DNA of 64,000 nucleotides, from positions 1 to 64,000 of the forward strand of contig KN832871.1 of NCBI GenBank assembly GCA_000827325.1. Reading direction: 5' to 3'. This document shows, piece after piece, positions 1 to 12,433 of the stretch (positions within the stretch are counted from its first letter, which is position 1; each line of letters begins with the position of its first letter). The stretch is from Oidiodendron maius Zn (Eukaryota; Ascomycota; Leotiomycetes; Myxotrichaceae). Both the position numbers and the translations under genes were made by a program. Under the pieces are notes generated by a model. It had not been told where the DNA came from. It saw only the letters and a program-made list of their open reading frames with translations, and searched no databases.

Positions 1-464
1 CGCTGCAGCATTACAGGGGAAACGCCAGCCCATATAGTCCTCTATTGCCCAGAACTACAACAAGAGAGAGAGGAGCTCCAGAGGGCCCTCCTACCGCACC
101 CCCTTCGAACCACCCGCGACTTCACAGCAGCAACGGCAGACCCAGCCTGTGCAGGGACGGTGGTAAGGTGGCTGCTAGCTACCGGCCGCCTCCCTGAGTT
201 CCGGCGAGCCTGCAGGTATGCAGCAATCCAGGACCAGGAGGAGGAGGAGGAAGAAAGGGGGCTATAGAGGCTCCAGGTGGTATCACATAGTCGGCGGTGA
301 GACCGGCTAAGTAGCAGCGAGGACCAGGCGAAGACGCTTCGTGCGTATAGGGACCAATGCATAAGGGTTTCGTCCAGCCCTAAGGGGCACGGTTTACCTT
401 ATGATATTTCTAGTAGAGGTTCTGTAGCTAGATAGCTAAACAGAGTATTAATAATAATAATAAT
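1..464 (+). mobile_element. Tad-like LINE, 3' end (copy A, cut by window edge)
   Basis: This is the 3' end of a non-LTR retrotransposon. Frame 1 is open from base 1 to a TAG at 265-267 and reads the C-terminal tail of a LINE ORF2, with the motif CSITGETPAHIVLYCPELQQ typical of the Cys/His-containing tail of Tad-clade elements. About 180 nt of 3' UTR follow, ending in a (TAA)n tail at about 447-464. Of the five copies here this one is the least altered: CpG is still common and the tail frame has no internal stop. The 5' part lies outside the window. Related 3' ends follow at 795-1985, 1986-2821, 3465-8604 (-) and 8614-9293 (-). Family assignment rests on the tail motif and on the RT seen in the full-length copy. 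Confidence 0.85.
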
Positions 465-794
465 CTAACTAGTTATTCTAGTAATAGCTTATAAAAAAGT
501 ATAGATATAAATTATTATATTAGTTAATAATCTTAGTTTAGTTATTTATCTATAAGTAATTAATAGTTAATAGCTTATATTTAATCTTTAATATATAATA
601 AAAGATAGTCTAAAACTCTAATATAAATTAAAGACTTTAATTTAAGACTATTAAATTAAAGGCTTTATAGTATTAATAGATATATTAGATAAATAGTTAA
701 GTTAAATCCTTAATATTTATAGTTTTAAAGTAAAGAATAGATATTATCTATTTAGTAAACTAATTAACTATAATTAATATAGTATTAAACTAAA
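465..794. other. AT-rich, RIP-like spacer
   Basis: Almost pure TA-rich sequence between LINE copies A and B, with no open frame and next to no CpG. It looks like RIP-degraded repeat DNA whose parent I cannot identify. Confidence 0.6.
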
Positions 795-1985
795 GCTTGC
801 ACTTACAAAGCTTGCAGCATCAGTCTAGGGATACAGCCTAGCCCATGCAAGAGAAATCTACACCAAGGTAATAAGGGCAACAATAGTATATGGAGCATCT
901 ACATAGTATAAACCCAGCAAGGCAGGGGCGAACCCTAGGGGTATCGCCAACCACCTTAGTATAGCGCAGTCTGACTGCCTCTGTACAGTAACTGGAGGAT
1001 ATCGTACAACCCAGATTCGATACCTCGAGGTCAAAGCAGCCACCCCACCAATCTATATATACCTCAACAAGAGAGTTGCAGAATTTGAGTCAAGGCTTAA
1101 ATATACAGGTATAGCCAAGAAGGTGTATAGTACCTGCACTGCAGTAGTATCCTGTCTCTAATAGCAGAGGATAAGAATCAGGCTAGTAGGACTACAACTC
1201 CTACCTAAGGGAGGAGAACAGAAGGCAAAGTAGGCAAGCAGGTAGTGTACTAAGGGGGAGCTGATAATAGATAAAGCAGTAGAGAGGGACTAGAGACTAT
1301 AGTAGGAAGGTAAGGTCGAGATATAGGCAAGGTTCTAGAGAGGACCTAGTATAGAACTGGCGGATATAGACCCTGAATTTAAAGGGAAGAAGGCACTCCA
1401 GAAACACCAGGGCCTCAAGAAGTATAAAAGCTCCCTTCTTATATAGATCTATATAAACAAGATAGGGCTCTGAGTATTCCTGTTCTAGTGAAGGGTCCTA
1501 GAAGTGAATATACTACTCTATTGCTGTAGTATTATAGGGGAAACACTAGCCTATATAGTCCTCTACTGCCTAGAACTATAATAAGAGAGAGAGGAGCTCT
1601 AGAGGGCCCTCCTACTATACCCCCTTTAAACTACCTGTGACTTTACAGCAGCAACGGTAGACCTAGCCTATACAGGGATAGTAGTAAGGTAGCTGCTAGC
1701 TACCAGCTGCCTCCCTAAGTTCCAGCAAGCCTATAGGTATATAGTAATCCAGGACCAGGAGAAGGAGGAGGAAGAAAGGGGGCTATAGAGGCTCCAGGTA
1801 GTATTATATAGTCAGCGGTAAGACCGGCTAAGTAGCAGCAAGGACTAGGCAAAGACGCTTTGTATATATAGGGACTAATATATAAGGGTTTTATCTAGCC
1901 CTAAGGGGTATGGTTTACCTTATAATATTTCTAATAGAGGTTCTATAGCTAGATAGCTAAATAGAGTATTAATAATAATAATAAT
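795..1985 (+). mobile_element. Tad-like LINE, 5'-truncated 3' portion (copy B)
   Basis: This is a second 3' portion of the same LINE. It starts near 795 within ORF2 after the RT core; a readable stretch corresponds to IRATIVYGAS and SIAQSDCLCTVTGGYRTTQ. It runs through the same Cys-containing tail and 3' UTR to a (TAA)n tail at about 1969-1985. Alteration is uneven: the first 350 nt keep many CpG and C residues, while the rest has many C-to-T and G-to-A type changes compared with copy A, including stops. The tail abuts copy C directly with no spacer, so the two lie head to tail. Confidence 0.85.
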
Positions 1986-2821
1986 ATTCTATCTTTAATA
2001 GTAGAGAATAAGAATCAGGCTAGTAAGACTATAACTTCTATTTAAAGAAGAAGAATAGAAGATAAAGTAAACAAGTAGATAGTATATTAAAGAGAAGCTA
2101 ATAATAGATAAAGTAGTAAAAAGAGACTAGAGACTATAGTAGGAAAGTAAGGTTAAGATATAGATAAGGTTCTAGAGAGGATCTAGTATAGAACTAGTAA
2201 ATATAGACTCTAAATTTAAAGGGAAGAAAGTACTCTAGAAATACTAAAGCTTTAAGAAGTATAAAAGCTCTCTTTTTATATAGATCTATATAAACAAGAT
2301 AAAGCTTTAAGTATTTCTATTCTAGTAAAGAGTTCTAGAAGTAAATATATTACTCTATTACTATAGTATTATAGAGGAAACACTAGTCTATATAATCCTT
2401 TATTATCTAGAACTATAATAAAAGAGAAAGAAGCTTTAAAGAGCCTTTCTATTATATTTCCTTTAAATTATCTATAACTTTATAGTAGTAATAGTAGACC
2501 TAGTCTATATAAGGATAGTAGTAAAGTAACTACTAGCTATTAGCTATCTCTCTAAGTTCTAGTAAGTCTATAGATATATAGTAATCTAGAACTAGAAAGA
2601 AAAGAAAGAAGAAAGGAAGCTATAAAGGCTCTAGATAGTATTATATAGTTAGTAGTAAGACTAGCTAAATAGTAATAAAGACTAGATAAAGATACTTTAT
2701 ATATATAAAGACTAATATATAAAGGTTTTATCTAGCTTTAAAGAATATAATTTACCTTATAATATTTCTAGTAAAGGTTCTATAACTAGATAGCTAAATA
2801 GAGTATTAATAATAATAATAA
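1986..2821 (+). mobile_element. Tad-like LINE, 5'-truncated 3' end (copy C, heavily RIP-like)
   Basis: This is a third 3' end of the same LINE, aligning by eye with copy B from about 1148 onward and ending in its own (TAA)n tail at about 2806-2821. It is much more AT-rich than copies A and B: almost every position that is C or G in copy A is T or A here. It is non-coding. Its 5' truncation point lies exactly at the TAA tail of copy B, which suggests one copy inserted at the tail of the other. Confidence 0.8.
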
Positions 2822-3455
2822 TATATTACTATTTTAATTATATTAATAGATTAGATACTTTAATTATAAAGAGATTAATTATTTATATATAGATTATAAA
2901 CTATTAGATTAAATAATTAATATTAAAGATATTAAAACTAATAAAACTAAAGATTTAAAAGTTTATAAAACTATTATTTATAGAAATAAAGTTATTAATA
3001 TAGATTTAAAAAAAGAAAAGATTTAGATAAAGACTCTAGTTTAGACTCTTTAAAGATTAATTTATAAGGAATTAATTTAAAAAGTCTTATAAAAGAATAA
3101 TACTTTATTATAGTCTATATATTATTAACTAATAGAATTAATATTATCTTATATATCTTTATTAACTCTAAAGTAAATAAATTTATATTTATTAATATAT
3201 TCTTTATAATTAATTTAACTAAATTCTTTAATATTATAACTATTTAACTATCTAACTTTATTTAGATTAAAAGATATAATAATAAACTAAAGAGTTTAGT
3301 TATCTATTATATATAACTATATTTAACTATTAATTAATATTATTAATATAATATATTTCTTTTAATATTAGACTTAAAAAGCTATAATATAATAATTAAA
3401 TAAAAGTAATTATAATAGTCTAATTATTATAAGCTTTATAAAGAGAGATAATAAC
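2822..3455 (+). mobile_element. RIP-degraded fragment, possibly Ty3/Gypsy-type LTR relic
   Basis: Extremely AT-rich DNA with no open frame. Short stretches on the + strand loosely resemble the aspartic-protease region of Ty3/Gypsy polyproteins. No terminal repeats are visible. It is an old, broken fossil and the family call is weak. Confidence 0.3.
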
Positions 3456-3464
3456 TAATTAAAG

Positions 3465-6400
3465 TATTATTATTATTATTAATACTCTATTTAGCTATCT
3501 AGCTATAGAACCTCTACTAGAAATATTATAAGATAAACTATACCCTTTAAGACTAGATAAAACCCTTATATATTAGTCTCTATATATATAAAGTATCTTT
3601 ATCTAGTCTTTACTACTATTTAGCTAGTCTTACTACTAACTATATAATACTATCTAGAGCTTTTATAGCCCTTTTTCTTTCTTTTTCTTCTTCTAGTTCT
3701 AGATTACTATATACCTATAGGCTTACTAGAACTTAGAGAGGCAGCTAGTAGCTAGTAGCTACCTTACTATTATCTCTATATAGACTAGGTTTACTATTAC
3801 TACTATAAAGTTATAGATAGTTTAAAGGGAGTATAGTAGGAAGGCCCTTTAAAGCTCCTCTCTCTCTTATTATAGTTCTAGATAATAGAGGACTATATAG
3901 GCTAGTATTTCCTCTATAATACTATAGTAATAGAGTAGTATATTTACTTCTAGAACCCTTTACTAGAATAGGAATACTTAAAGCTTTATCTTATCTATAT
4001 AGATCTATATAAAAAGGGAGCTTTTATACTTTTTAAGGCTCTAGTATTTCTAGAGTACTTTCTTCTCTTTAAATTCAGGGTCTATATCTACTAGTTTTAT
4101 ACTAGATTCTCTCTAGAACCTTATTTATATCTTAATCTTATTTTTCTACTATAGTCTCTAGTCTCTCTTTACTGCTTTATCTATTATTAGCTTCTCTTTA
4201 ATATATTACTTACTTATCTACTTTACCTTCTATTCTCTTTCTTTAAGTAGAAGTTATAGTCCTACTAGCCTGATTCTTATCCTTTACTATTAGAGATAGA
4301 ATACTACTATAGTATAGATACTATATATCTTCTTAGCTATACCTATATATTTAAGCCTTGATTTAAATTCTATAACTCTTTTATTAAGATATATATAGAT
4401 TAATAGAGTAGCTGCTTTAACTTTAAGGTATTAAATCTAGATTATATAATATCCTCTAGTTACTATATAAAGGTAGTTAGACTATATTATATTAAAGTAG
4501 TTAGTAATATCTCTAGAGTTTATCTCTATTTTACTAGATTTATACTATATAGATACTCTATATACTATTATTATTTTTATTACCTTAGTATAGATTTCTC
4601 TTATATAGACTAGACTATATCTCTAGACTAATACTATAAGCTTTATAAATATAAGCTTCTAAATAACTAGCTTTTTTTAATTTCTTTTAAGTAATAACTT
4701 TACTAAAGCTTTTTATCTAGCTAGACTCTAAGGAATTAGACTAATTCTACTAGATTAATTATATATCCTACTAGATAAACTATCTTTAAGAACTTTATAT
4801 ACTTCTAAATAAAGTATATAAGTTTACTCTTTTAAAGAATAAACTCTATATCTCTTGTTTTAGTCTAGTATTTATAGACTTTGAATATACTCTTAAGTTA
4901 CTAGTAGTTCTTCTAGATATTATAGCTAACTATTAGAAGGTTTATATTATCTATAAATCCTATAATTATTAGGTTTCTATACTTCTTTAAAGCTTTATAG
5001 AGTAAGGCTATATAGAGTAGGAATAGAATTAATAATAAGAGAGATCTCTATAGAACCTTTACTCTAATCTATATTAGCTCTAATACTTTACTATTAAATA
5101 TAAGCCTTATAAAGTATACTTTAAGGTAGCTATTAGTTTACTTTATTATCTATATTAGAAAGCTTTATTTATATAGAGTATCTAGAAGTCTAGTATAATT
5201 AACTATATTAAAGGCTTCTTTAATATTAAGCTAAAGTAGTAAAGTTACTACTTTATAGCTCTAGACTATTTATACTACTTTAGTAACTAGATATATAATA
5301 AGTTCTATAGACTACTCTTTTTTATTCTCTATTTAACTCTCTAGTAGTAGTTACTATAACTCTACTATATCTATAATTTAACTCTCTATTACCTTTTTAA
5401 TAAGTTTTCTAACTATATTTAGTAGAGAGATTAGTCTCTAGCCTTTAGCTATTTATTACTATATTAGTATTTTATCTAGTTTCTTAAGGACTACTACTTC
5501 TATACTATAGAACTACTTTAGGAAGTATTTAAGATTAAAGCTAGCTTAGATTATAGCTATAAGAATTATTAAAAGGGGTCTACTATATACTTTTAGGAAC
5601 TCTATTAGAAGATTATTACTTAATTCTAGTATTTTCTAGACTCTCTATTTAAGTCTTTTTTTAATTTCCTTTATAGTAACTATCTTTTTAATAGGGAATT
5701 ACTACTAGATTAAAGCCTCTTTTTAGATAGTATCCTTAATATCTTAGAAGTCTATTTTATTACTAGAGAAGAACCTCTTTACTAAGGTTTTATTCTTTTC
5801 TTTATAGATAAATATTAACTAAAGAGTATTCTTATTTTAATATAGTAATAGTATTATTAATAGCTTTTAAAGGGTATAACTTCTTAGTTATATCTACTAT
5901 TAGAGTTTCTAAAGAGTCTTTAGCTGCTTTAAGGCTCTAGTAAAGGCTAGTCTCTAATACCTTGTTTATACTTCTTAGATTATCTACCTTTGTTTCTAGA
6001 TAACTTCTTAAAGCTTTATCTATATATATTATAATATTATAGTATAGTAGCTATATTATATTACTAATACCTTTACTACTATCTTATCTACTTCCTTATT
6101 CTATTATAGTTTACTTTAACTATAGCTAGTTTTATATTATAGAGTTAAAATATTAGTGATTCTCTAAAGCTATTATATAAGCTAATTAGTTATATAATTA
6201 AAGGCTTCTAGAGAGCTAATAAAAAGGAGTATTTTTAGAGTTTTTATTTCTATAGTTATTAAGTCTTTATCTATCTTAGTCTATAACTACTCTAGTAATA
6301 TACTAGAGGGTTACTAGTATTATATACTTTTGATTTATATAAGTTAGGCTATATAGTTTAATCTAGTATAGTCTAAGCCTCCCTTATAGTATACTTATAG

Positions 6401-8604
6401 TATTTCTATATATTATATAAAGTCTAATATTCTATCTCTATCTTCTCTATACTTTATATTTCTCTATCTAGTAGATTCTTTCTATAGTATAGCTAGTATA
6501 AGGTTCTAGTATTATATTAGTAAGAGAAGTACTTCTATATATTATAATATTCTCCTTTCTTTATTCTATTATAGGTAATAGAGGTTTATATTATCTATTA
6601 CTAGATAGTAACTCTCTAGTAGTCTTTTAGAGAGTATTTAGAGAGAGCTCTACTAGTCTATTCTCTTATATAGTAAGTATATTAATTATATTATTAGTAG
6701 TTTAAACTTAGCTTTAAAGGTAACTCTATACTAGTTTGTCTCTATAGTCTATAACTACTCTATAATTCTATAGTATTTATAGATATATAGTACTATCTAG
6801 CTATTATCTCTATAGACTAAGTAATATTTACTATTAGCTAGATAGTAAAGCTATTTAGTTTCTAAGCTTCTAGCTAGTTTCTATATAGTTATTATATTAT
6901 ACTTACTATAATCCTCTAGTATAATTAGTATTACCTTCTAGTTCTTTTCTATATTCTAGTATACTACTAATAGTATTATTAGAAAGGGTTAGAGCTACTT
7001 ACTATAGTATCTTAGATACTTTATATTCCTTAGATCCTTACTATACTTATACTATAGTCTTATTAGATAAATATTATAATATCTTAATATATCTTTACTA
7101 TCTAGATAGTTTCTAGAGGTCTTTCTCTTTTAGCTATTAGCTAGCTAGAAGTATACTAGAAGCTCTCTAGCTATAGTAGTCTTTTATATATAACTAGATA
7201 GAAGCTATCTATATCTTCTTCTAGTTATAAGGCTAGTATATTGTCTATATTACTATTACTATTTCTCTAGATAACCTTAAACTAGAGTAGCTAGTATAGA
7301 TATATCTAATAGACTCTATTATTCTCTTATTTAGTAATAGAATAGTTCTAGTCTTATATAGTATAGACTTCTTTATAATTAATATACCTTTTCTTACTAT
7401 TATCTTCCTTCTTTAGATAGTTAGCTTCTCTCTCTTTATATACTATATAGATATAATAACTATATTTAGTCTATTTAGTATAGTATTATCTAATATACCT
7501 AAAGGTATAGTATCTAAAGTATTGCTTTACTTATACTTCTATATAATAGAGTTTAATATTAAAAATTTAAGCCTTAAATATAACTCTTTTTTAATAAGCT
7601 TTCTAAATAGTAACTATACTACTTATATATAAGACTATATTAGTAAATAGTCTATAAAGAGTCTTAAGGAATTATATTTTATATTAGATAATACTAGATA
7701 TATATTTCTTTAGTTTAATAAGAAGCTCTACTAGATTATAGATATTATATAGTTTAGAGGTTACTATTCCTTTTACTATAACTATAAACTCCTTATATTT
7801 TATCTATATTTATACTCTAAATATAGTTACTATCTATACTATCTCTTTAGTAAAATCTTCTATATTTCCTATAAATATTAGGACTATATTATTACTTTAT
7901 ATTCTTCTTACTACTATTATACTATCCTTTTCTAGTACTTTATTAACTACTTTAACTATTTAGATAGATATTCTTTTAGCTAAATCCTTACTTTACTCTA
8001 GAGCTTATACTATAATTTCCTAGGTTTATTACTTTAAGATAACTACCTTTAGTATATATATTACTCTTTTACTAGTTCTATATATCTCTTTTATTACTAT
8101 TATCTATATCTTCTTAGATATATTCTTAGACTCTAATAAAGTCTCCTTAACTGTTTTTATTAGTATTTTAATAGTAGTTTATAGGTTATTTAACTCTATT
8201 ATAGTACTAGCTTCTAGTATATTTTAATATATTATAAGGATCTCCTTTAGTATTATAATAAAGCTCTCTTCTTTACCTAATATTATATAGTCTTTGAATA
8301 GTTATAAGAGATCCTTATAATTACTCTCTAGCCTCTTTTCTTCCTTATTACTACTGCTTTACTAGATCTATATATATATACTTATACCTACTAGTAGATA
8401 GTATATACTTTACTTAAGACTAGTATATCTGTTATTAACTACTATTAAAGCTGCTATAATACTAGAGGGATATAAGTAACTTAAAGGATAGTAGAACTAG
8501 AGTTATTAGTTCTAGATTTTATAGTTATTTAATTTTATATTAAGGTTTAAGGTTGAATATAGAGTATAAATTAAAATCATGAAAATTTTTTTTTTTTGAG
8601 TTTT
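3465..8604 (-). mobile_element. Tad-like LINE, full-length-sized copy (copy D, RIP-degraded)
   Basis: This is a 5.1-kb LINE on the minus strand. Its 3' end with the (TAA)n tail (seen as TTA repeats) lies at 3465-3485, and its 5' end lies at a poly-T/poly-A run near 8585-8604. TAATTAAAG occurs at both edges (3456-3464 and 8605-8613), fitting a 9-bp target-site duplication. The minus strand keeps remnants of reverse transcriptase in the 4,700-5,500 region, including a GFIDDIN-like active-site block, and the Cys-containing tail near 3,650-3,950. The 6,900-8,500 part should hold the endonuclease and the first ORF, but I cannot read domains there. Stops occur every few dozen codons and CpG is nearly absent, so it is dead. 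Length and layout match Tad1-type elements of filamentous ascomycetes. Confidence 0.8.
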
Positions 8605-8613
8605 TAATTAAAG

Positions 8614-9293
8614 TATTATTATTATTATTATTATTAATACTCTATTTAGCTATCTAGCTATAGAACCTCTATTAAAAATATCATAAGGTAAACCGTACCC
8701 CTTAGGGCTAGACAAAACCCTTATATATTAGTCCCTATATATATAAAGCATCTTTATCTAGTCCTTGCTGCTACTTAGCTGGTCTTACTGCTGACTATAT
8801 AATACTACCTGGAGCCTCTATAGCCCCCTTTCTTCCTCTTTCTCCTCCTAGTCCTAGATTGCTGTATACCTGCAGGCTTGCCGGAACTTAGGGAGGCGGC
8901 TGGTAGCTAGCAGCCACCTTACCACTGTCCCTGTACAGGCTGGGTCTACCGTTACTGCTATAAAGTTGCAGGTGGTTCAAAGGGGGTGCGGTAGGAGGGC
9001 CCTCTGGAGCTCCTCTCTCTCTTGTTGTAGTTCTGGGTAGTAGAGGACTATATAGGCTAGCGTTTCCCCTGTAATGCTATAGCGATAGAGCAGCATGTTC
9101 ACTTCTGGGACCCTTTACTGGAACAGGAATGCTCGGAGCCCTATCTTGCCTGTACGGATCTGTATAAGAAGGGAGCTTTCATGCTTCTTGAGGCCCTGGT
9201 GTTTCTGGAGTGCCTTCTTCCCTTTAAATTCAGGGTCTGTGTCCGCCGGTTCTACACTAGGTCCTCCCTGGGACCTCGCCCGTATCTCGACCC
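8614..9293 (-). mobile_element. Tad-like LINE, 5'-truncated 3' end (copy E)
   Basis: This minus-strand LINE 3' end starts with a long TTA repeat (tail, about 8614-8637), followed by the 3' UTR and the Cys-containing ORF2 tail. It stops matching other copies at about 9293. The tail is separated from the 5' edge of copy D only by the TAATTAAAG duplication. The distal part (8,900-9,293) keeps normal GC and CpG, while the 3'-UTR part is more AT-rich. This copy is far less altered than copy D next to it. Confidence 0.8.
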
Positions 9294-10449
9294 CTCTGAA
9301 ATCCTACAGCTGAATCCTTCATTGGCCCCTTGAGCAGCTTCTGGTATATAACTGCAACCTCGAAGTTACTCAAGGGTGACTATCCACACTTTATGCTTTC
9401 AATACCCTTAGGGCTTGTCCCCCCTAGGTGCACCCTATACCTAGAGGGTTAAGGAGCTGTAGTCAGGGACTAGCCAGTCCCTAGCGGTACCACAAGCCAA
9501 CTACTCTAAACGGTCGAAGTCAAAGGTTTATACCTTAAGCAGGCTGCAGGAGGCATACTAGTAAGGTAGTAGCTAGAACGACACCATAGCTGGCTTTTTA
9601 GAGCTAGGGGCCTGAGTGCAATTCGGGTAGCTACAACCTTGAAGGTTCCTCCCTATTAGTCTACTGATATATATATACTATCCTCTTGAGCTAGTATAAT
9701 GTCTTATCAGTTATATATATACTGCTATAGCCTACCAGGGACCTAGATACAACTCTAGAGCCTAACTTCCTATTATCTAGAGCTATCTCTAGTAAAAGGC
9801 TGACTATATCTTATAAAAGGAGACATATTTTAGTAGCTGCTATACTGGTATAACTGTATACACTCCTTCTACTAACCTATACTACTTCCTCTATATATAT
9901 CTAGTATATAGTATACTATATCCTAGCGATATAACCTTAAAGGTAGGTTAGACACTCTATATACCTCTTATATAAGGTTCCCTATATAGGTCTACTAGAC
10001 TACTACCTATAACCCTTTAGTCTTAATAAGTTGTTCTTGGACCTATATAGAGGTTAACAACTTCTATTATATAAGGAGGAATATTTAAGGATCTTCTAAG
10101 CCCTTAAGTTATACTAGGGAGTAAACTATAACCCTAATATAACTACTTAGAGCTAGATAGTATCAAGGGTATCCTATCCCTACTATAGTATATAGTAGGG
10201 TTAGATAGTTATTGTAAGCTATCTCCTTCTTATATAATCAATTAACTAGTAGGTAGTATAATAGTTTAAGTTGTAGTTGATTTAATATATATATTATATT
10301 ATAGTTATAGTTGTATATAATTCTTGACTAGAATTATAATAAAACTATATTTTATACCCTTAGTGACTATACAGCAGGTATATAGCGCTGTAGCCTCTTA
10401 GACTCGATAGACTAAAGAGTTAAATATTATATCCTTGATTTTTATAATG
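9294..10449. other. Non-coding repeat-like DNA, unassigned
   Basis: The first 370 nt (9,294-9,660) have ordinary GC content and no RIP look; the rest is TA-rich. I see no credible open frame, terminal repeat or protein match. The TA-rich part could be the distal end of the Copia relic that follows, but no recognisable reverse transcriptase was found. Confidence 0.4.
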
Positions 10450-11916
10450 TCTAGTACCCTTTTCAGGGCGATTCTGATAGCTATTTACTAGAGAGGTTTT
10501 TTTAAATATTATCTTTACTAGTACTAGAATAATTATATTAAAGTTATTTAACTTTTTAGATAGTAGAGGAGTTACTATTAGGACTAGTTTCTCTTTATCT
10601 ACTAGCCTTCTTAGTTATCTAGCTATATTCTATAAGAGTAGTTTATTTAGAGTCCTCTATAGATTTAGGCTATAAATCCTTAGGTCTATAGTTCTCCCTT
10701 AGACTAACTTGTCTTAATCTACTACTACTAATTGTATAGTATATTCTAGGTCTAGTATATATACCTTGAACTATTTAGCTATAGTCTTAGAGTATCTTAT
10801 AAATATATATATCTATCCTCTAGATATAAGCTTATCTGCCTTACTACCTTTAGATAGTAACTTTAGATTAATATATATATAGTATTTAGTACTAAATATA
10901 TAGATATAATTAGCTTTCTAGTTCTTTATATCTATATAAGTCTCTTCTAGTAAAAAGATATAGTCTAGAGTAGATAATCTAATCTCTCTAGATAGTCTAT
11001 TCTAGATATATATATATACTTCTATTACCTTATCCTAGAACTTAATTAATAGCTTAGTATTGATTAGTATAGCTTATATATCCCTTTTAGTAGTCTAAAT
11101 AGCTTTCTCTACTAGTCTGTTTTAATTATACTAGTAAAGAACTATTAGCTAGTAGATTACTCTCTTTATCTTTATCTAATCTTCTAGAAGTAATTTAAGC
11201 TTAGTAATATTATTAATCCTGACTCTAATTAGTCTTATCTAGGTTTCTTGCTTTACTTTTATTTTCTAATAGTATAATTTCAGGATAAGCTTATCTTTTA
11301 TTTTAGCTAGAATAACCTATTCTTTATAAGTAGTATTCTTAACTAATATTCTAAAGTAGGAGTTTCCCTTTAGTATCCTTAGAAATAGACTATATATATT
11401 AATAGAAATAAGCTTAAGTATCTAGTCTTTCTAGGGGTTTAGTTGCTTACTAATCCAGTTCTATAGCTTAGCTAGCTTATATACTTTATATAGACTCCTT
11501 TAGATATATCTAGAGATTATAATTTTATAGATATTACTAACTTTATATAGTTTCCTTAGCTTCTTAGAGCTATAGTAGCTAAACCAATAATATATTAGTT
11601 TATATTACTCTCTAATCTCTTTTTTAGATTTCTTCTTAGGCTATAGACTAGTATTATCTAATAAGCTAAAAGTATTAGACTTATTATTAGCCTTATATTC
11701 TTAGTAATTATATACTAGCTTACTATTAGTTTCCCTTACTAGTAGAGTCAAATAAAATAAAGTATAAGCTAGAGTGATTTCCTCTAGTAGTTAGATTAAA
11801 TCACCTTAAGTAGAGAAGACTCTTTTATTAAGCCCTTTCCTGATCTATAAGACAATATATATACTACTAGATATATCTGCTTGAATAAGTGTCTTATTGT
11901 CTTTCTTGAAGTATAT

Positions 11917-12069
11917 TGTAACCTGTAGGTTACCTGGAATAAGAAGTCACGGAGTTCTGTTATTGAGAGTAATGATAATTCATTCTTCTTGTCTCTTGGA
12001 GGCATAAGGTAGCTAAGATAGCTAAGCGAAGCAAGGATAATTAATCATCCGGTTACTGATATAGTAACA
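11917..12069 (-). repeat. 3' LTR of the nested element
   Basis: 153-bp direct repeat, TG...CA ends, matching 15,741-15,893 except for about eight transitions. TATAT lies immediately outside. Confidence 0.9.
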
Positions 12070-12223
12070 AGTACCTGTATTCAAAAAAACTGAATGTCCT
12101 TATTCAGGTATAAAACTAGTATTCTATACTTGAAATCCATTATAAAATCCATACGAAACTGCCTTACAATAACCTGTTTCCCTGTCCAGCCTATCCCTTA
12201 TAGTTGCTATATCCTTCTGCTTA

Positions 12224-12433
12224 GGCTGCGCAATGGGTACCCATTTGGGTACCCATGGGCCTGTGCCACCCTTGAATTTTTAGTGATCCTAAGGGTCAAA
12301 ATATTAAAACTCGTTAAATTCGCGAATAGCTTCAAACACCATTTTAACCTCAACTGCACTTTAAAAATTTAAGCGAGAATTGATAAAAACGCACGGTCTA
12401 CAGGGGCGCAAAATGGGTACCCATTGCGCAGCC
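12224..12433. mobile_element. MITE with TA target duplication
   Basis: A 210-bp element with perfect terminal inverted repeats starting GGCTGCGCAATGGGTACCCA, flanked by TA on both sides (12,222-12,223 and 12,434-12,435). The left end repeats the GGGTACCCA palindrome twice. It has no coding capacity and sits inside the nested LTR element between its protease-like region and 3' LTR. TA duplication with short inverted repeats fits a Tc1/mariner or pogo-type non-autonomous DNA transposon; the superfamily is inferred. Its CpG content is normal, so it probably arrived after most RIP or is too short to trigger it. Confidence 0.85.
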
